From: Mesorhizobium plurifarium
Lineage (GTDB): Bacteria; Pseudomonadota; Alphaproteobacteria; Rhizobiales; Rhizobiaceae
Direction: 5' to 3'
Assembly: GCA_000824785.1 (NCBI GenBank)
Contig: CCNB01000044.1
Location: 1 to 64,000 of the forward strand
Length of the DNA stretch: 64,000 nt
Shown: piece after piece, positions 25,138 to 33,504 of the stretch
Position numbering within the stretch: the stretch's first letter is position 1
How the letters are laid out: each line of letters begins with the position of its first letter
Notes under the pieces: generated by a model
What the model saw: only the letters and a program-made list of their open reading frames with translations
What the model was told of the DNA's origin: nothing
Database searches by the model: none
Position numbers and translations under genes: made by a program

Positions 25138-26237
25138 CAGACGGCTTCCTTCAAAGCTTCGCTTGCTCGCGCCCGAATGGTTTCGTTCAGGATCCGGTCC
25201 AGTTCCGCGGCGCGGCGCGTCGATGTGTGTTCATCGAGGACGCGCTCGCGGGCCTTGCGGCGCAGCGCCTCGAGCTCCGCATCCGACAAACCGAGCGCGG
25301 CGACCACGTCGTCCGTGGAATGTGCAAGCACGATTTCACTGCCGGGGTTGAAGAAGCTGTCGATGCCCGGCCAGTCATCGGAAATCATCGCGGCGCCGCA
25401 GGCTGCCGCTTCGAACAGTCGGCCGGAGGGACACCAGCCCTTGCGCGCCATCGCTTCACGCGTGACGTTCAGGGTCAGGCGTGAGGAGCAGAAGAAGGCC
25501 GGATGGTCGGCAGGCGGCAGATGCCTGACAAAGAAGATGTTGTCGCACCACGGAAAATCCTGCGGGTATTGCGCGCCGCCGATAATGAAGCGGCAACCCG
25601 GCATCCGCGCAGCCGGCGCCACCAGCAATGCCTCGACTCCCGCCTGACGATCCTCGGCATAGGTTCCGAGATAGGACAGATCGCCAGCGAACTCCGGTCT
25701 GGGCTGCGCCGGCCGATGGCGATCGGGGTCGACATGTCCGTAGAGCGGCACGACGAGACGCGCTCCCAGCGTCGTCTTGAGCGCATCGAGCGCCGGGCCG
25801 CCGGTGTAGCTCAGCACCAGGTCGAAATCGCGAAGGCCTTCGGAGCCGAAATAGGATGGCTGGTCGCCTTGCTCGATGCGTGCCAGCGTCACCGCTGTGT
25901 CGAGATCGTAGAACACCTTGAGCCCGCGGCAGCTCTCTTGCGCAAGGCGTGAGGCCTCAACGGCATCCGGGCAGTAGGAGGTAACGATCACAACGTCAGC
26001 TTCCCGGACCGCGGCAGCCGCGAGCTGTGCGATGTCGTTCCAACGCGGATAAAGCACGAGTTCGCCGCCATCGAGGTGATGGAGATCCCTTGCGCCGGCG
26101 TAATAGGGCACGTCGCGTTCGAAGAAGCTGATGGACCAGCCGAGGGGCGCCAAGGCGCGTATCAGCCCGCGCCAGAGCGTGGCATGCCCGTTTCCCCAGG
26201 AGGAGGTGACAGTGAGGCCGAAGATCACCATCCGCAT
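25137..26237 (-). CDS. CgeB-like glycosyltransferase A
   Basis: I choose the ATG at 26237, which has GGGAG at good spacing, over one at 26258; this gives 366 residues. The protein belongs to the CgeB / DUF3880 group of GT-B enzymes: FGLTVTSSWGNGHATLWRGL at the start, FERDVPYYA, then in the C-terminal half GRLFEAAACGAAMISDDWPG with the donor-binding Glu. It is a paralogue of the protein at 36049, which shares SSWGNGHAT and ERDVP motifs. No membrane segment is present. Acceptor and donor are unknown. Confidence 0.85.
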   Translation of the reverse strand: MRMVIFGLTVTSSWGNGHATLWRGLIRALAPLGWSISFFERDVPYYAGARDLHHLDGGELVLYPRWNDIAQLAAAAVREADVVIVTSYCPDAVEASRLAQESCRGLKVFYDLDTAVTLARIEQGDQPSYFGSEGLRDFDLVLSYTGGPALDALKTTLGARLVVPLYGHVDPDRHRPAQPRPEFAGDLSYLGTYAEDRQAGVEALLVAPAARMPGCRFIIGGAQYPQDFPWCDNIFFVRHLPPADHPAFFCSSRLTLNVTREAMARKGWCPSGRLFEAAACGAAMISDDWPGIDSFFNPGSEIVLAHSTDDVVAALGLSDAELEALRRKARERVLDEHTSTRRAAELDRILNETIRARASEALKEAV

Positions 26238-26250
26238 CGGACAGCTCCCG

Positions 26251-26847
26251 TCAGGCAATTTCGTTCAGGCGAATGAGCTTTGAACCCCAGTCGCCATGGA
26301 CGATGGTCGTGATCGAGGCGGGCTCAATGTCGAAACGGAAACAGTCGCCGAGCTGAAGGCCAAGGACCTTGCACACCGCGGCCTTGATGACATCCGCATG
26401 GCTGATCAGCGCAAGGTACTGGTTTGGGTGTTGCTGGCGCAGCGCATCCATCAGGCCGATAATCCGCTGCTGCGTGTCCTGCATGGTCTCGCCGTTTGGG
26501 GTGCGTGCGCTCTGTCGCTGGTCGTTCCACATCCGCCAGGCGGCGTCGCCATTCAGCTCTTCGAACGTTTTGCCCGACCACGCACCGAAATCGATCTCGT
26601 CCAACTCCTGACGTATCGAGATCCGTTCGATGCCGCAGGCGGCGGCAATCGGTTTCGCGGTTTCCAGGGTGCGCTTGCGTGGGCTGCTCAAGATCCCGGC
26701 AAGCGGCGCACTCGCCATGCGGTCCGCCAGTTGCCGCGCCTGCGATTGGCCGGCGCGGCCGAGATCGACATCGTCCAGGCGCCCCGGCAGACAGCGGCCG
26801 ACATCATCGTGCTCCGCATGCCGGATAAGAAAGAAGATCGTGGTCAT
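26251..26847 (-). CDS. histidine phosphatase family protein
   Basis: The ATG at 26847 overlaps the stop of the inositol-phosphate synthase gene. The 198-residue protein has the catalytic FLIRHAE at residues 6-12, a second Arg in SSPRKRTLETA near 55, Glu in ELDEIDFGAWSG near 83 and the second His in LISHADV near 150. This is the phosphoglycerate-mutase-like phosphatase fold. Coupling to inositol-3-phosphate synthase suggests it dephosphorylates inositol phosphate or a phosphorylated glycoside, as in two-step solute pathways; this is inference. Confidence 0.88.
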   Translation of the reverse strand: MTTIFFLIRHAEHDDVGRCLPGRLDDVDLGRAGQSQARQLADRMASAPLAGILSSPRKRTLETAKPIAAACGIERISIRQELDEIDFGAWSGKTFEELNGDAAWRMWNDQRQSARTPNGETMQDTQQRIIGLMDALRQQHPNQYLALISHADVIKAAVCKVLGLQLGDCFRFDIEPASITTIVHGDWGSKLIRLNEIA

Positions 26848-27947
26848 TCGGCGGCGTCGAGCATCGGCTCGTCCCTGCCGGCGATGAAAGCAAGCGTGCG
26901 CAGGCGGGCTTCGGCGTCGGTGAACTGCTCCGGCGGCGACTTCATGAAGTAGCTGCAAGGCCCGGTGAGTGCCCCCGCAATGCCACGATCGAGGGCCAGC
27001 TTGGCGCATCGCACGGCGTCGATCACGACGCCGGCGGAGTTGGGCGAATCCCACACCTCCAGCTTCAGCTCGGCATTCAGCGGCACACCGCCGAAAGTTG
27101 TGCCTTCGACGCGGATATAGGCCCATTTGCGGTCGGTGAGCCAAGGTACATGGTCGCTGGGCCCGACATGGATATTGCCCGGTTCGAGCGGAACATCGAT
27201 CTGGCTGGTGACCGATTGCGTCTTGGATATCTTTTTGGATTCCAGCCGCTCCCGCTCCAACATGTTGAGAAAGTCTGTGTTGCCGCCGAAATTGAGCTGG
27301 TAGGTGCGATCAATGCGCACTCCGCGGTCTCGGAAGAGATTGGCGAGCAGCCGGTGAACGATGGTCGCGCCGACTTGGCTCTTGATGTCGTCGCCGACAA
27401 GGGGGAGGCCACGCTCCTCGAAACGCCGACGCCATTCCGGCCGCGAAGCAATGAAAACCGGTATGCAGTTGACGAAAGCGCAGCCGGCTGCCAACGCGCA
27501 TTCGGCATAGAAGCGGGTGGCCGCTTCTGATCCGACGGGCAGATAGGATACCAGCACCTCGGCTCCGCTTTCCCGGAGGCTCGCGGTCACGTCGACGACC
27601 GGTTCGTCCGCTTCCTCGAGGAGATCGCGCAGATATTTGCCGATGCCGTCGAGGGTCGGCCCGCGTTCCACGCGCACGCCGGTCGGTGCCACATCGGCAA
27701 AGCGGAAGGTGTTGTTGGGCGTGCTGTAGATCGCCTCGGCCACATCGCGGCCTACCTTGCCCGTGGCAATGTCGAAGGCACAGACAACTTCGACGTCGTC
27801 GACATGATAGCCGCCGAGATCGGCATGCATCAGCCCGGGGATCGGCTCGTTGCTTTCTGCCTGGCGGTAGTAGGTGAGGCCTTGCACAAGGGAGGATGCG
27901 CAATTGCCGACACCGATGATGCCGATGCGAACCTTTTTCGATGTCAC
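26844..27947 (-). CDS. ino1: myo-inositol-1-phosphate synthase
   Basis: The 367-residue protein matches the bacterial/archaeal inositol-3-phosphate synthase family. It has the NAD-binding GIIGVGNCASSLVQGL at residues 9-24, YLPVGSE and CIPVFIAS mid-chain, GDDIKSQVGATIVHR near 195 and LNFGGNTDFLNM near 220. The enzyme converts glucose-6-phosphate to inositol-phosphate with NAD, in the cytoplasm. It is the first gene of the nine- or ten-gene minus-strand unit behind the EcfG-type promoter at 27991-28015, so inositol is a likely building block of the product. Confidence 0.93.
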   Translation of the reverse strand: MTSKKVRIGIIGVGNCASSLVQGLTYYRQAESNEPIPGLMHADLGGYHVDDVEVVCAFDIATGKVGRDVAEAIYSTPNNTFRFADVAPTGVRVERGPTLDGIGKYLRDLLEEADEPVVDVTASLRESGAEVLVSYLPVGSEAATRFYAECALAAGCAFVNCIPVFIASRPEWRRRFEERGLPLVGDDIKSQVGATIVHRLLANLFRDRGVRIDRTYQLNFGGNTDFLNMLERERLESKKISKTQSVTSQIDVPLEPGNIHVGPSDHVPWLTDRKWAYIRVEGTTFGGVPLNAELKLEVWDSPNSAGVVIDAVRCAKLALDRGIAGALTGPCSYFMKSPPEQFTDAEARLRTLAFIAGRDEPMLDAAE

Positions 27948-27990
27948 GAAACCGCTGCCTCTGTTGTTGGAGGTAAGTTCCTCGCCGCCG

Positions 27991-28015
27991 AACCAGGATC
28001 GGCCAGGAATGTTCC
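27991..28015 (-). promoter_or_regulatory. EcfG-type promoter of inositol/glycan operon (GGAAC-N16-GGTT)
   Basis: Minus-strand GGAAC at 28015-28011 and GGTT at 27994-27991, giving a start near 27983 and a leader of about 35 bases to the ino1 ATG. It is divergent from the cytochrome promoter at 28106-28130. Confidence 0.7.
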
Positions 28016-28105
28016 TTGCTCTCGGAAAAATTGCTGGGCCGATCGCGCGTCAACGCTTCCGAGAGCGCGTTGCCATCGCATAGTGAAGCCTTGGCGTACG
28101 AGAAT

Positions 28106-28130
28106 GGAACCTCGCCCATCCTGCCAAGTT
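28106..28130 (+). promoter_or_regulatory. EcfG-type promoter of cytochrome operon (GGAAC-N16-AGTT)
   Basis: GGAAC at 28106-28110 and AGTT at 28127-28130, about 20 bases before the cytochrome ATG at 28150. It could drive the whole cytochrome and oxidase unit to 34448, although the gap before coxB may hold another start. Confidence 0.6.
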
Positions 28131-28149
28131 AAAGCGCCGGAGCGATGTC

Positions 28150-28605
28150 ATGTCCGCAAACGTCGGCCTGTTTCTTCTGGTTGGCTGCGCATTTTGTTTT
28201 TTTGCCAAGAGCATCGGCTGGGCCGCAGCCGACGAACTCGGCGAGCCCCGGGCGACGGCCCTCGGACTTACGATCGCGCCGACAACTCTGACTGCGCCGC
28301 AACCCGACAACTCAGCGGCACTTCGAGACCCGGGCGGTGGGCTTTCGCTGTTCCTGCGCAATGGTTGCGGCGCATGCCACACCATAAGAGGCACCAATGC
28401 CCATGGAACGATAGGCCCAGACCTTTCCCACCTCGGGTCGCGAACAGCGATCGGTGCCGGCGTTTTGCCGAACACGGAGGAGGCTATCGCGCGGTTCATC
28501 GCCAGGCCAGATCTGCTCAAGCCGGGCGTGAGGATGCCCGCGTTCGATATGCTTCCGCAAACCGATATCCAGGCGATCGCGCGATATTTGAAAGCCCTGC
28601 AGTGA
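28150..28605 (+). CDS. monoheme cytochrome c
   Basis: The 151-residue protein has an N-terminal signal or anchor (residues 4-25), a proline-rich linker, and one heme c domain with NGCGACHTI near residue 75 (Cys-x-x-Cys-His) and the axial Met in VRMPAFDML near 130. It should be periplasmic and pass electrons to the oxidase encoded downstream. Its TGA overlaps the next ATG by one base. Confidence 0.88.
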   Translation: MSANVGLFLLVGCAFCFFAKSIGWAAADELGEPRATALGLTIAPTTLTAPQPDNSAALRDPGGGLSLFLRNGCGACHTIRGTNAHGTIGPDLSHLGSRTAIGAGVLPNTEEAIARFIARPDLLKPGVRMPAFDMLPQTDIQAIARYLKALQ

Positions 28606-29750
28606 TGTCCGGTTCTCGAAAGCGCCCTTTGCCACAGAGGTCCAGGATTCCTCCTGACGCGGGAACTGCTCTCGAGCAGGTCGAAGACCAGCCGATAATG
28701 ATCCGCCTGAAGCATGTCGTCCTCGGCGCTGTCGGTTTGCCGATCGTCATATTGCTTGGAGCGTGGGTCGGCTTCTTCAACGTCGGTGCCAGCAGTGGTC
28801 ATTGGAAGGTGACCGCCTGGTTCCTCCAGCTCGCCATGCGCTCGGCCGTGCGCACTTATGCGTTGGCCGTGGATGCCCCGAAAACGCTCGACAGCCGGGG
28901 CCTTCCGGCGGCAGCCGGACATTTTGCCCGGGGCTGCGCGATCTGCCACGGCGAACCGGGTGAGCCCCGCTCACCGGCGGTGATGCGGATGCTTCCGCAG
29001 CCGCCGGATCTTGCCTTGACGGTCGGAGACTGGACCGACGCTCAGCTGTTTCGCATCGTCAAGCATGGAATACGCTTCACGGGAATGCCCGCCTGGCCGG
29101 CCCGCGACCGGGATGATGAGGTCTGGGCCATGGTTGCCTTCCTGCGGGAGCTGCCGAAGCTCGATGCAAACGGATTTCGGGACCTTGCCCTAGGTGGATC
29201 GCAACCTACCGCTCCGGCGGCGCTCGCCGACTGCACGCGCTGTCACGGAGGGCACGGCGGGGGCAGGGGTGACCTCGTACCCGCTCTCGCCGGGCAGAAG
29301 GAAGCCTATCTGTTCGCGAGTCTCCAAGCCTATGCCAGAGGCGATCGCACGAGCGGTTTCATGGCTCTGCCGGTGACCGGCGTCGACCCCGCCGACCTGG
29401 CTGCGCTTGCCCGGCATTTTGCGGCGCAGCCGTCAGTATCAGCGGACAGCGATCAAGTTCCGGCAGAGGTGATCGGCAGGGGACAGCAAATCGCCGAGGA
29501 CGGAATTCCGGAGCGGAACGTGCCTGCCTGTTCCGGCTGCCACATCGGCTCCGACAAAAATCCGCTCTACCCGCGCCTTGACGGCCAGCATGCCGCTTAC
29601 CTCGAACGGCAACTGAAGCTGTTCCGATCCGAGAGCCGAGGCGGCACGCGATTCTGGCATATCATGGCGACCGCGGCGCAACGCCTCACGGACGACGACA
29701 TACGGGCGGTATCGGCCTTTTTCTCCAAGCGCTCTGCAGGTCCTCAATGA
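28605..29750 (+). CDS. triheme cytochrome c
   Basis: Taking the coupled ATG at 28605 gives 381 residues; an ATG at 28698 is an alternative that would place the membrane segment (LGAVGLPIVILLGAWVGFF) near the N-terminus. Three heme c sites are visible: GCAICHG, DCTRCHG and ACSGCHI, with candidate axial Met residues in GMPAWP and FMALP. The pattern resembles the membrane-anchored multiheme cytochrome c of alternative oxidase or alcohol dehydrogenase chains. It probably delivers electrons to the terminal oxidase in the same operon. Confidence 0.85.
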   Translation: MSGSRKRPLPQRSRIPPDAGTALEQVEDQPIMIRLKHVVLGAVGLPIVILLGAWVGFFNVGASSGHWKVTAWFLQLAMRSAVRTYALAVDAPKTLDSRGLPAAAGHFARGCAICHGEPGEPRSPAVMRMLPQPPDLALTVGDWTDAQLFRIVKHGIRFTGMPAWPARDRDDEVWAMVAFLRELPKLDANGFRDLALGGSQPTAPAALADCTRCHGGHGGGRGDLVPALAGQKEAYLFASLQAYARGDRTSGFMALPVTGVDPADLAALARHFAAQPSVSADSDQVPAEVIGRGQQIAEDGIPERNVPACSGCHIGSDKNPLYPRLDGQHAAYLERQLKLFRSESRGGTRFWHIMATAAQRLTDDDIRAVSAFFSKRSAGPQ

Positions 29751-29917
29751 CCAGGATGCGCGGCTTGCGGAATCGAAAGCGGGGAGGGCTGCTGGGCGGG
29801 CAGGTCGAGATCGGCTCCAAGGAACTTTATCCCTTGCTGCCAGTTCCGAATGCGCACAGCGGGCCGCGTAAGGCGGACAGCCGGCTGAGGCGTCCTTCTC
29901 CGGGTGAACCACGCTGA
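29747..29917 (+). CDS. possible 56-residue ORF
   Basis: The ATG overlaps the triheme cytochrome stop (ATGA) and the frame runs 56 codons. The product is basic with no motif or membrane segment, and it ends one base before another open frame. The coupling is the only support. It could equally be spacer read by chance. Confidence 0.25.
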   Translation: MTRMRGLRNRKRGGLLGGQVEIGSKELYPLLPVPNAHSGPRKADSRLRRPSPGEPR

Positions 29918-29986
29918 ATGGATTTCTGGCAGGCTCACGAGATGCAGAATTTCGGGGCGGGCGGTCACCCCCGACATCCGCTGACC

Positions 29987-30103
29987 TTATGGCGCATAGA
30001 TGCCGCAAAACAGAAGAACGCCACCGACCAGGCAGAAGGCGAGGAATGTCGCAAGGTAAAATCCGGGCTCACGGAAAATCCTCATATCGCGTCTGAGACT
30101 CAC
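29987..30103 (-). CDS. 38-residue membrane protein, antisense to oxidase operon
   Basis: A GTG at 30103 preceded by GAGGAAACGGAG gives 38 residues: a polar basic start with RRDMRIFREPGFY, a membrane helix ATFLAFCLVGGVLLFCGIY and a short end. The helix, the ribosome site and an EcfG-type promoter 34 bases upstream on the same strand support a real gene. Small single-helix proteins accompany many cytochrome oxidases as assembly or stability factors, but this one is transcribed opposite to the operon, so a separate stress role is possible. Confidence 0.6.
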   Translation of the reverse strand: MSLRRDMRIFREPGFYLATFLAFCLVGGVLLFCGIYAP

Positions 30104-30136
30104 GGCTCCGTTTCCTCGGCCTCGGATCAACCCAAC

Positions 30137-30162
30137 AACACGGAACGGAACTGGAGAGTTCC
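30137..30162 (-). promoter_or_regulatory. EcfG-type promoter (GGAAC-N17-TGTT)
   Basis: Minus-strand GGAAC at 30162-30158 and TGTT at 30140-30137. It points at the 38-residue membrane protein with a leader of about 25 bases. The GGAAC is one arm of the inverted repeat at 30146-30163. Confidence 0.55.
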
Positions 30163-30163
30163 G
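30146..30163. repeat. 7-bp inverted repeat before coxB
   Basis: CGGAACT, a four-base loop, then AGTTCCG. It lies just before the probable coxB start and contains GGAAC on both strands, but only the minus-strand copy has a matching -10 element. It may be a hairpin in the oxidase transcript. Confidence 0.6.
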
Positions 30164-30169
30164 AATGCC

Positions 30170-30997
30170 GTGTTTGCTCGGTTTCTGAAGGTCTTCGAAA
30201 GGGGAGCGGCGGCGTTGCCAGGTCTCCTCGGCGCTCACAGCTGCATGCTCGTCTCGGGCTGTACCGGCACGCAGTCGGTCCTCGATCCGCATGGCAGACA
30301 GGCCGACGCTCTGGCTGTTCTGTTCTGGACCTTCGCGTCAGTGCTCGGCTTTATCTGGCTCGTCACCATGGCGGGGCTGCTGCTCGCGCTTGTGCACAGG
30401 CGCGGCAGTCCCGGCGAGCCTGCTGAAACCCGTCCGGCCGTCAGGCCACCGATGCAGATCGCCTTTGCCGCTATGTTGGCGTCGAGCGCCATCATTCTCT
30501 CAGGCCTGACCGTGCTCAGCTTCGGCGGACAAAAGGCGGTCTTCAGGAGCGGGGCAGGGGCGGCGCTGACGATCTCCGTCATAGGGCACCAGTGGTGGTG
30601 GCAGGTCCGGTACGAAGGAGATAACGGCTTCGAGACAGCGAACGAGATTCGCATTCCGGTCGGCAGCCCGGTCGACATCAAGCTCGCCACCGCGGATGTC
30701 ATCCACTCTTTCTGGATACCGAGCCTCGCCGGCAAACTCGATCTCATTCCCGGCAAAAGCAACGAACTCCGCGTTGAAGCCGACAAGCCAGGCACATATC
30801 GCGGCCAGTGCGCCGAATTTTGCGGTCTGCAGCATGCGCATATGGCGATCTTCGTGGTGGCAATGGAGCCGGACGAGTTCGAGCGCTGGCGCGCCAATCA
30901 GGCCGCACCGGCAAGGCCGATGGCGCATCTTGCAAGGCAAAGCGTTGCTTCCGCGGGGCCGCCTCCATCCGCCGCTCCGTCGGAGAGTTCGCAATGA
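30170..30997 (+). CDS. coxB: cytochrome c oxidase subunit II
   Basis: The GTG at 30170 gives 275 residues; the open frame extends upstream to 29918 but that part looks noncoding. A lipobox-like Val-Ser-Gly-Cys follows the N-terminal region, then two membrane helices (ALAVLFWTFASVLGFIWLV and AAMLASSAIILSGLTVL). The CuA domain has DVIHSFW and GQCAEFCGLQHAHM, supplying all CuA ligands. There is no fused heme domain. It receives electrons from cytochrome c on the periplasmic side. The order II-I-III resembles Bradyrhizobium coxMNOP. Confidence 0.88.
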   Translation: MFARFLKVFERGAAALPGLLGAHSCMLVSGCTGTQSVLDPHGRQADALAVLFWTFASVLGFIWLVTMAGLLLALVHRRGSPGEPAETRPAVRPPMQIAFAAMLASSAIILSGLTVLSFGGQKAVFRSGAGAALTISVIGHQWWWQVRYEGDNGFETANEIRIPVGSPVDIKLATADVIHSFWIPSLAGKLDLIPGKSNELRVEADKPGTYRGQCAEFCGLQHAHMAIFVVAMEPDEFERWRANQAAPARPMAHLARQSVASAGPPPSAAPSESSQ

Positions 30998-32907
30998 GCC
31001 CGGCGGCCGAAGAACGTCACGAGACCCGCGATACCGATCTGGGTGGCGAGGAACTGCGCGCGAGGCTAAGCAAGACCTGGGGGACGGGGCGTGGTCTGAT
31101 CGGAGCCCTCTCGACGGTCGATCACAAGATCATTGGCATCCGATATGCCATGACGGCCTTCGCCTTCCTGCTGGCCGGCGGCATCATGGCGATCATCATG
31201 CGGCTGCAACTCGCGCGGCCGGACAGCCATCTCGTCGACGCCGAGCTCTACAATCAGCTTTTCACCATGCATGGCACGACGATGATGTTCCTGTTCGGCG
31301 TGCCGGTTGGCGAGGCGTTTGCCGTCTATCTGGTGCCGCTCATGGTCGGCACCCGCAACATCGCATTCCCGCGCCTCAACGCCTTTTCCTATTACGTCTA
31401 CCTGTTCGGCGGCCTGATGTTGTGGGGCGGCTTCGCACTGAGCATTCGCCCGGACGTCGGCTGGTTCTCCTACGTCCCGCTCGCAAGCCTGGATTTCACT
31501 CCAGGCAAGGGGCCTGACTATTGGGCGCAGATGATCACCTTCACCGAAGTCGCCGCGCTCGCGGTGTCTGTGGAGATCGTCGTCACGGTGCTGAAGCAGC
31601 GCGCGCCGGGCATGACGCTTGACCGCATTCCGCTCTTCGTATGGACGATGCTTGTCCATTCCTTCATCATCATTTTCGCTATGCCGGCGGTCATGCTCGC
31701 CTCGTCGATGTTGATCATGGATCGGCTGGTCGGCACGCAGTTTTTCAATGCCGATGCGGGCGGTGATCTGCTGCTTTGGCAGCACCTTTTCTGGTTCTTT
31801 GGCCACCCCGAAGTCTACATCATCTTCCTGCCTGGAACCGCTTTCGTGTCTGCGATCGTGGCGACATTCTCCAGGCGGCCGATCTTCGGCTATCTGCCGA
31901 TGGTGCTGTCGCTGATCGCGATCGGCTTTCTGTCCTTTGGTCTGTGGGTTCACCACATGTTCGTGACCGGCCTGCCCGAGGTGGGCGCCGCCTTCTTCAC
32001 CGCCTCCAGCATGGCGATCGCAATTCCGAACGGCGTCCAGATATTCTGCTGGATCGCGACGCTCTGGGACGGCAAGCCGGTGCTCAAGACGCCGCTGATC
32101 TTCGTGCTAGGTTTCTTCTTCATCTTTGTCGCCGGCGGCCTCTCGGGCGTGATGCTGGCGTCGGTCCCGATCGACACGCAAGTGCACGACACCTATTTCG
32201 TCGTCGCTCATTTCCACTACGTGCTGATTGGCGGCACTCTCTTTCCGCTTGTCGCGGCGGTGTACTACTGGTTCCCGAAGGTGACGGGCCGGCTGATGGA
32301 TGAGCGGGTCGGCAAGTGGCAGTTCGCGCTTGCCTTCATCGGCTTCAACACCGCCTTCTTTCCGATGCATCTGCTTGGCCTGCACGGCATGCCGCGCAGG
32401 GTCTACACCTATCCCGCCGAGATGGGCTGGGGCGGGCTCAACCTGCTCGCCAGCGCCGGTGCGCTGCTGTTCTTCGCAAGCTTTCTGCTCATGCTCTGGA
32501 ACATGGTCGTCAGCGCTCGCTCGGGGGCCTTTGCCGGCGACAATCCCTGGGATGCCGAAACGCTGGAATGGGCGGCCAGCTCGCCGCCCCAGCCCCAGAA
32601 TTTCGATCGCATCCCCTACATCACATCCCGCTCGCCGCTATGGGATCAGGGCGACGACAAGGCGGTGGTCGGCGGCCTCAAGGTCGATGAGCGCGAACTG
32701 GTGGTGACGAGCATCACCGAGGCTCGGCCGGACATTCGCGAGGAATCTCCGGCGCCGTCGATCTGGCCCTTTCTGGCGGCGTTCGCCACCGCCGTCGCCT
32801 TCATCGGTTCGATCTACACACCGTGGGCGATTACCTGGGGCTCGCCTGTCGTCGCCATTGTCCTGGTCGCCTGGTTCTGGCCGAAGACCATCGAGGAGAA
32901 CGTTTAG
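30994..32907 (+). CDS. coxA: cytochrome c oxidase subunit I, channel-variant
   Basis: The ATG overlaps the subunit II stop; the product has 637 residues with the twelve core helices and one or two extra C-terminal ones. All redox ligands are present: His in TMHGTTMMF (heme a), GHPEVY (CuB His, Glu and the cross-linked Tyr), WVHHMF (two CuB His) and VAHFHYV (both hemes). Against Paracoccus subunit I, the D-channel Asn113 and Asp124 align with Val and Asn (GTRNIAFPRLNA), and the K-channel Lys354 aligns with Gln (PNGVQIFCW). Oxygen reduction is expected; the route of protons is not the standard one. Confidence 0.9.
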   Translation: MSPAAEERHETRDTDLGGEELRARLSKTWGTGRGLIGALSTVDHKIIGIRYAMTAFAFLLAGGIMAIIMRLQLARPDSHLVDAELYNQLFTMHGTTMMFLFGVPVGEAFAVYLVPLMVGTRNIAFPRLNAFSYYVYLFGGLMLWGGFALSIRPDVGWFSYVPLASLDFTPGKGPDYWAQMITFTEVAALAVSVEIVVTVLKQRAPGMTLDRIPLFVWTMLVHSFIIIFAMPAVMLASSMLIMDRLVGTQFFNADAGGDLLLWQHLFWFFGHPEVYIIFLPGTAFVSAIVATFSRRPIFGYLPMVLSLIAIGFLSFGLWVHHMFVTGLPEVGAAFFTASSMAIAIPNGVQIFCWIATLWDGKPVLKTPLIFVLGFFFIFVAGGLSGVMLASVPIDTQVHDTYFVVAHFHYVLIGGTLFPLVAAVYYWFPKVTGRLMDERVGKWQFALAFIGFNTAFFPMHLLGLHGMPRRVYTYPAEMGWGGLNLLASAGALLFFASFLLMLWNMVVSARSGAFAGDNPWDAETLEWAASSPPQPQNFDRIPYITSRSPLWDQGDDKAVVGGLKVDERELVVTSITEARPDIREESPAPSIWPFLAAFATAVAFIGSIYTPWAITWGSPVVAIVLVAWFWPKTIEENV

Positions 32908-33504
32908 ATGGTCCGCAGCGTCATCGATGTCTCCGGTTTGCCGACCTATGCCTTCGGCTCGCGTGTCACTCCCTGGTGGGGGACCCTCTCATTTTGTCTG
33001 CTGGAAGGAACTGGCTTTGCCCTTGGCATTGCCGGCTATCTCTACCTGGCCGTCACCAACACGCATTGGACGAAGGACGCGGTTCACTTGAATTTGGTTT
33101 GGTCCGCACTCTTCACGATCGTCCTTGTCGTCAGCGCGCTGCCGAACTTCTTGATAAGGCGAGCGGCTATGCGGGAGAGCCTGCGCTCGGTCCGTGTGCT
33201 GCTGCTGGTCATGAGCGCGGTCGGCTTGGTGCTTGTTGGACTGCGCGTCATGGAATTCTCGGCCTTGCCGGTACGCTGGAGCGACAACGCGTACGGCTCT
33301 TTTGTCTGGCTTCTGCTTGGCCTGCATGGCGTGCACGTGCTGACGGACGTCGCCGACACGCTCGTCCTGACCGTGCTGATGTTCACCAGGCACGGGACGG
33401 GCAAACGCTTCAGCGATGCCGAGGACAATGCTTTCTACTGGTATTTTGTCGTGTTGTCGTGGCTGCCGCTTTACGCGGTGCTCTATTGGCTGCCGAGGCT
33501 CTGA
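32908..33504 (+). CDS. coxC: cytochrome c oxidase subunit III
   Basis: It starts directly after the subunit I stop. The 198-residue protein has five membrane helices and the subunit III landmarks WWGTLSFCLLEGTGFALG at the start, FVWLLLGLHGVHVLTD near 135 and a closing NAFYWYFVVLSWLPLYAVLY. The Glu in LLEGT sits where lipid-binding Glu occurs in other type A oxidases. It ends with a TGATG junction to the assembly gene. Confidence 0.87.
   Translation: MVRSVIDVSGLPTYAFGSRVTPWWGTLSFCLLEGTGFALGIAGYLYLAVTNTHWTKDAVHLNLVWSALFTIVLVVSALPNFLIRRAAMRESLRSVRVLLLVMSAVGLVLVGLRVMEFSALPVRWSDNAYGSFVWLLLGLHGVHVLTDVADTLVLTVLMFTRHGTGKRFSDAEDNAFYWYFVVLSWLPLYAVLYWLPRL

Noticed and set aside
30142..30151. Two plus-strand GGAAC copies before coxB
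   Set aside because: Neither has a -10 element at the right distance on the plus strand, so I do not call a coxB stress promoter there.
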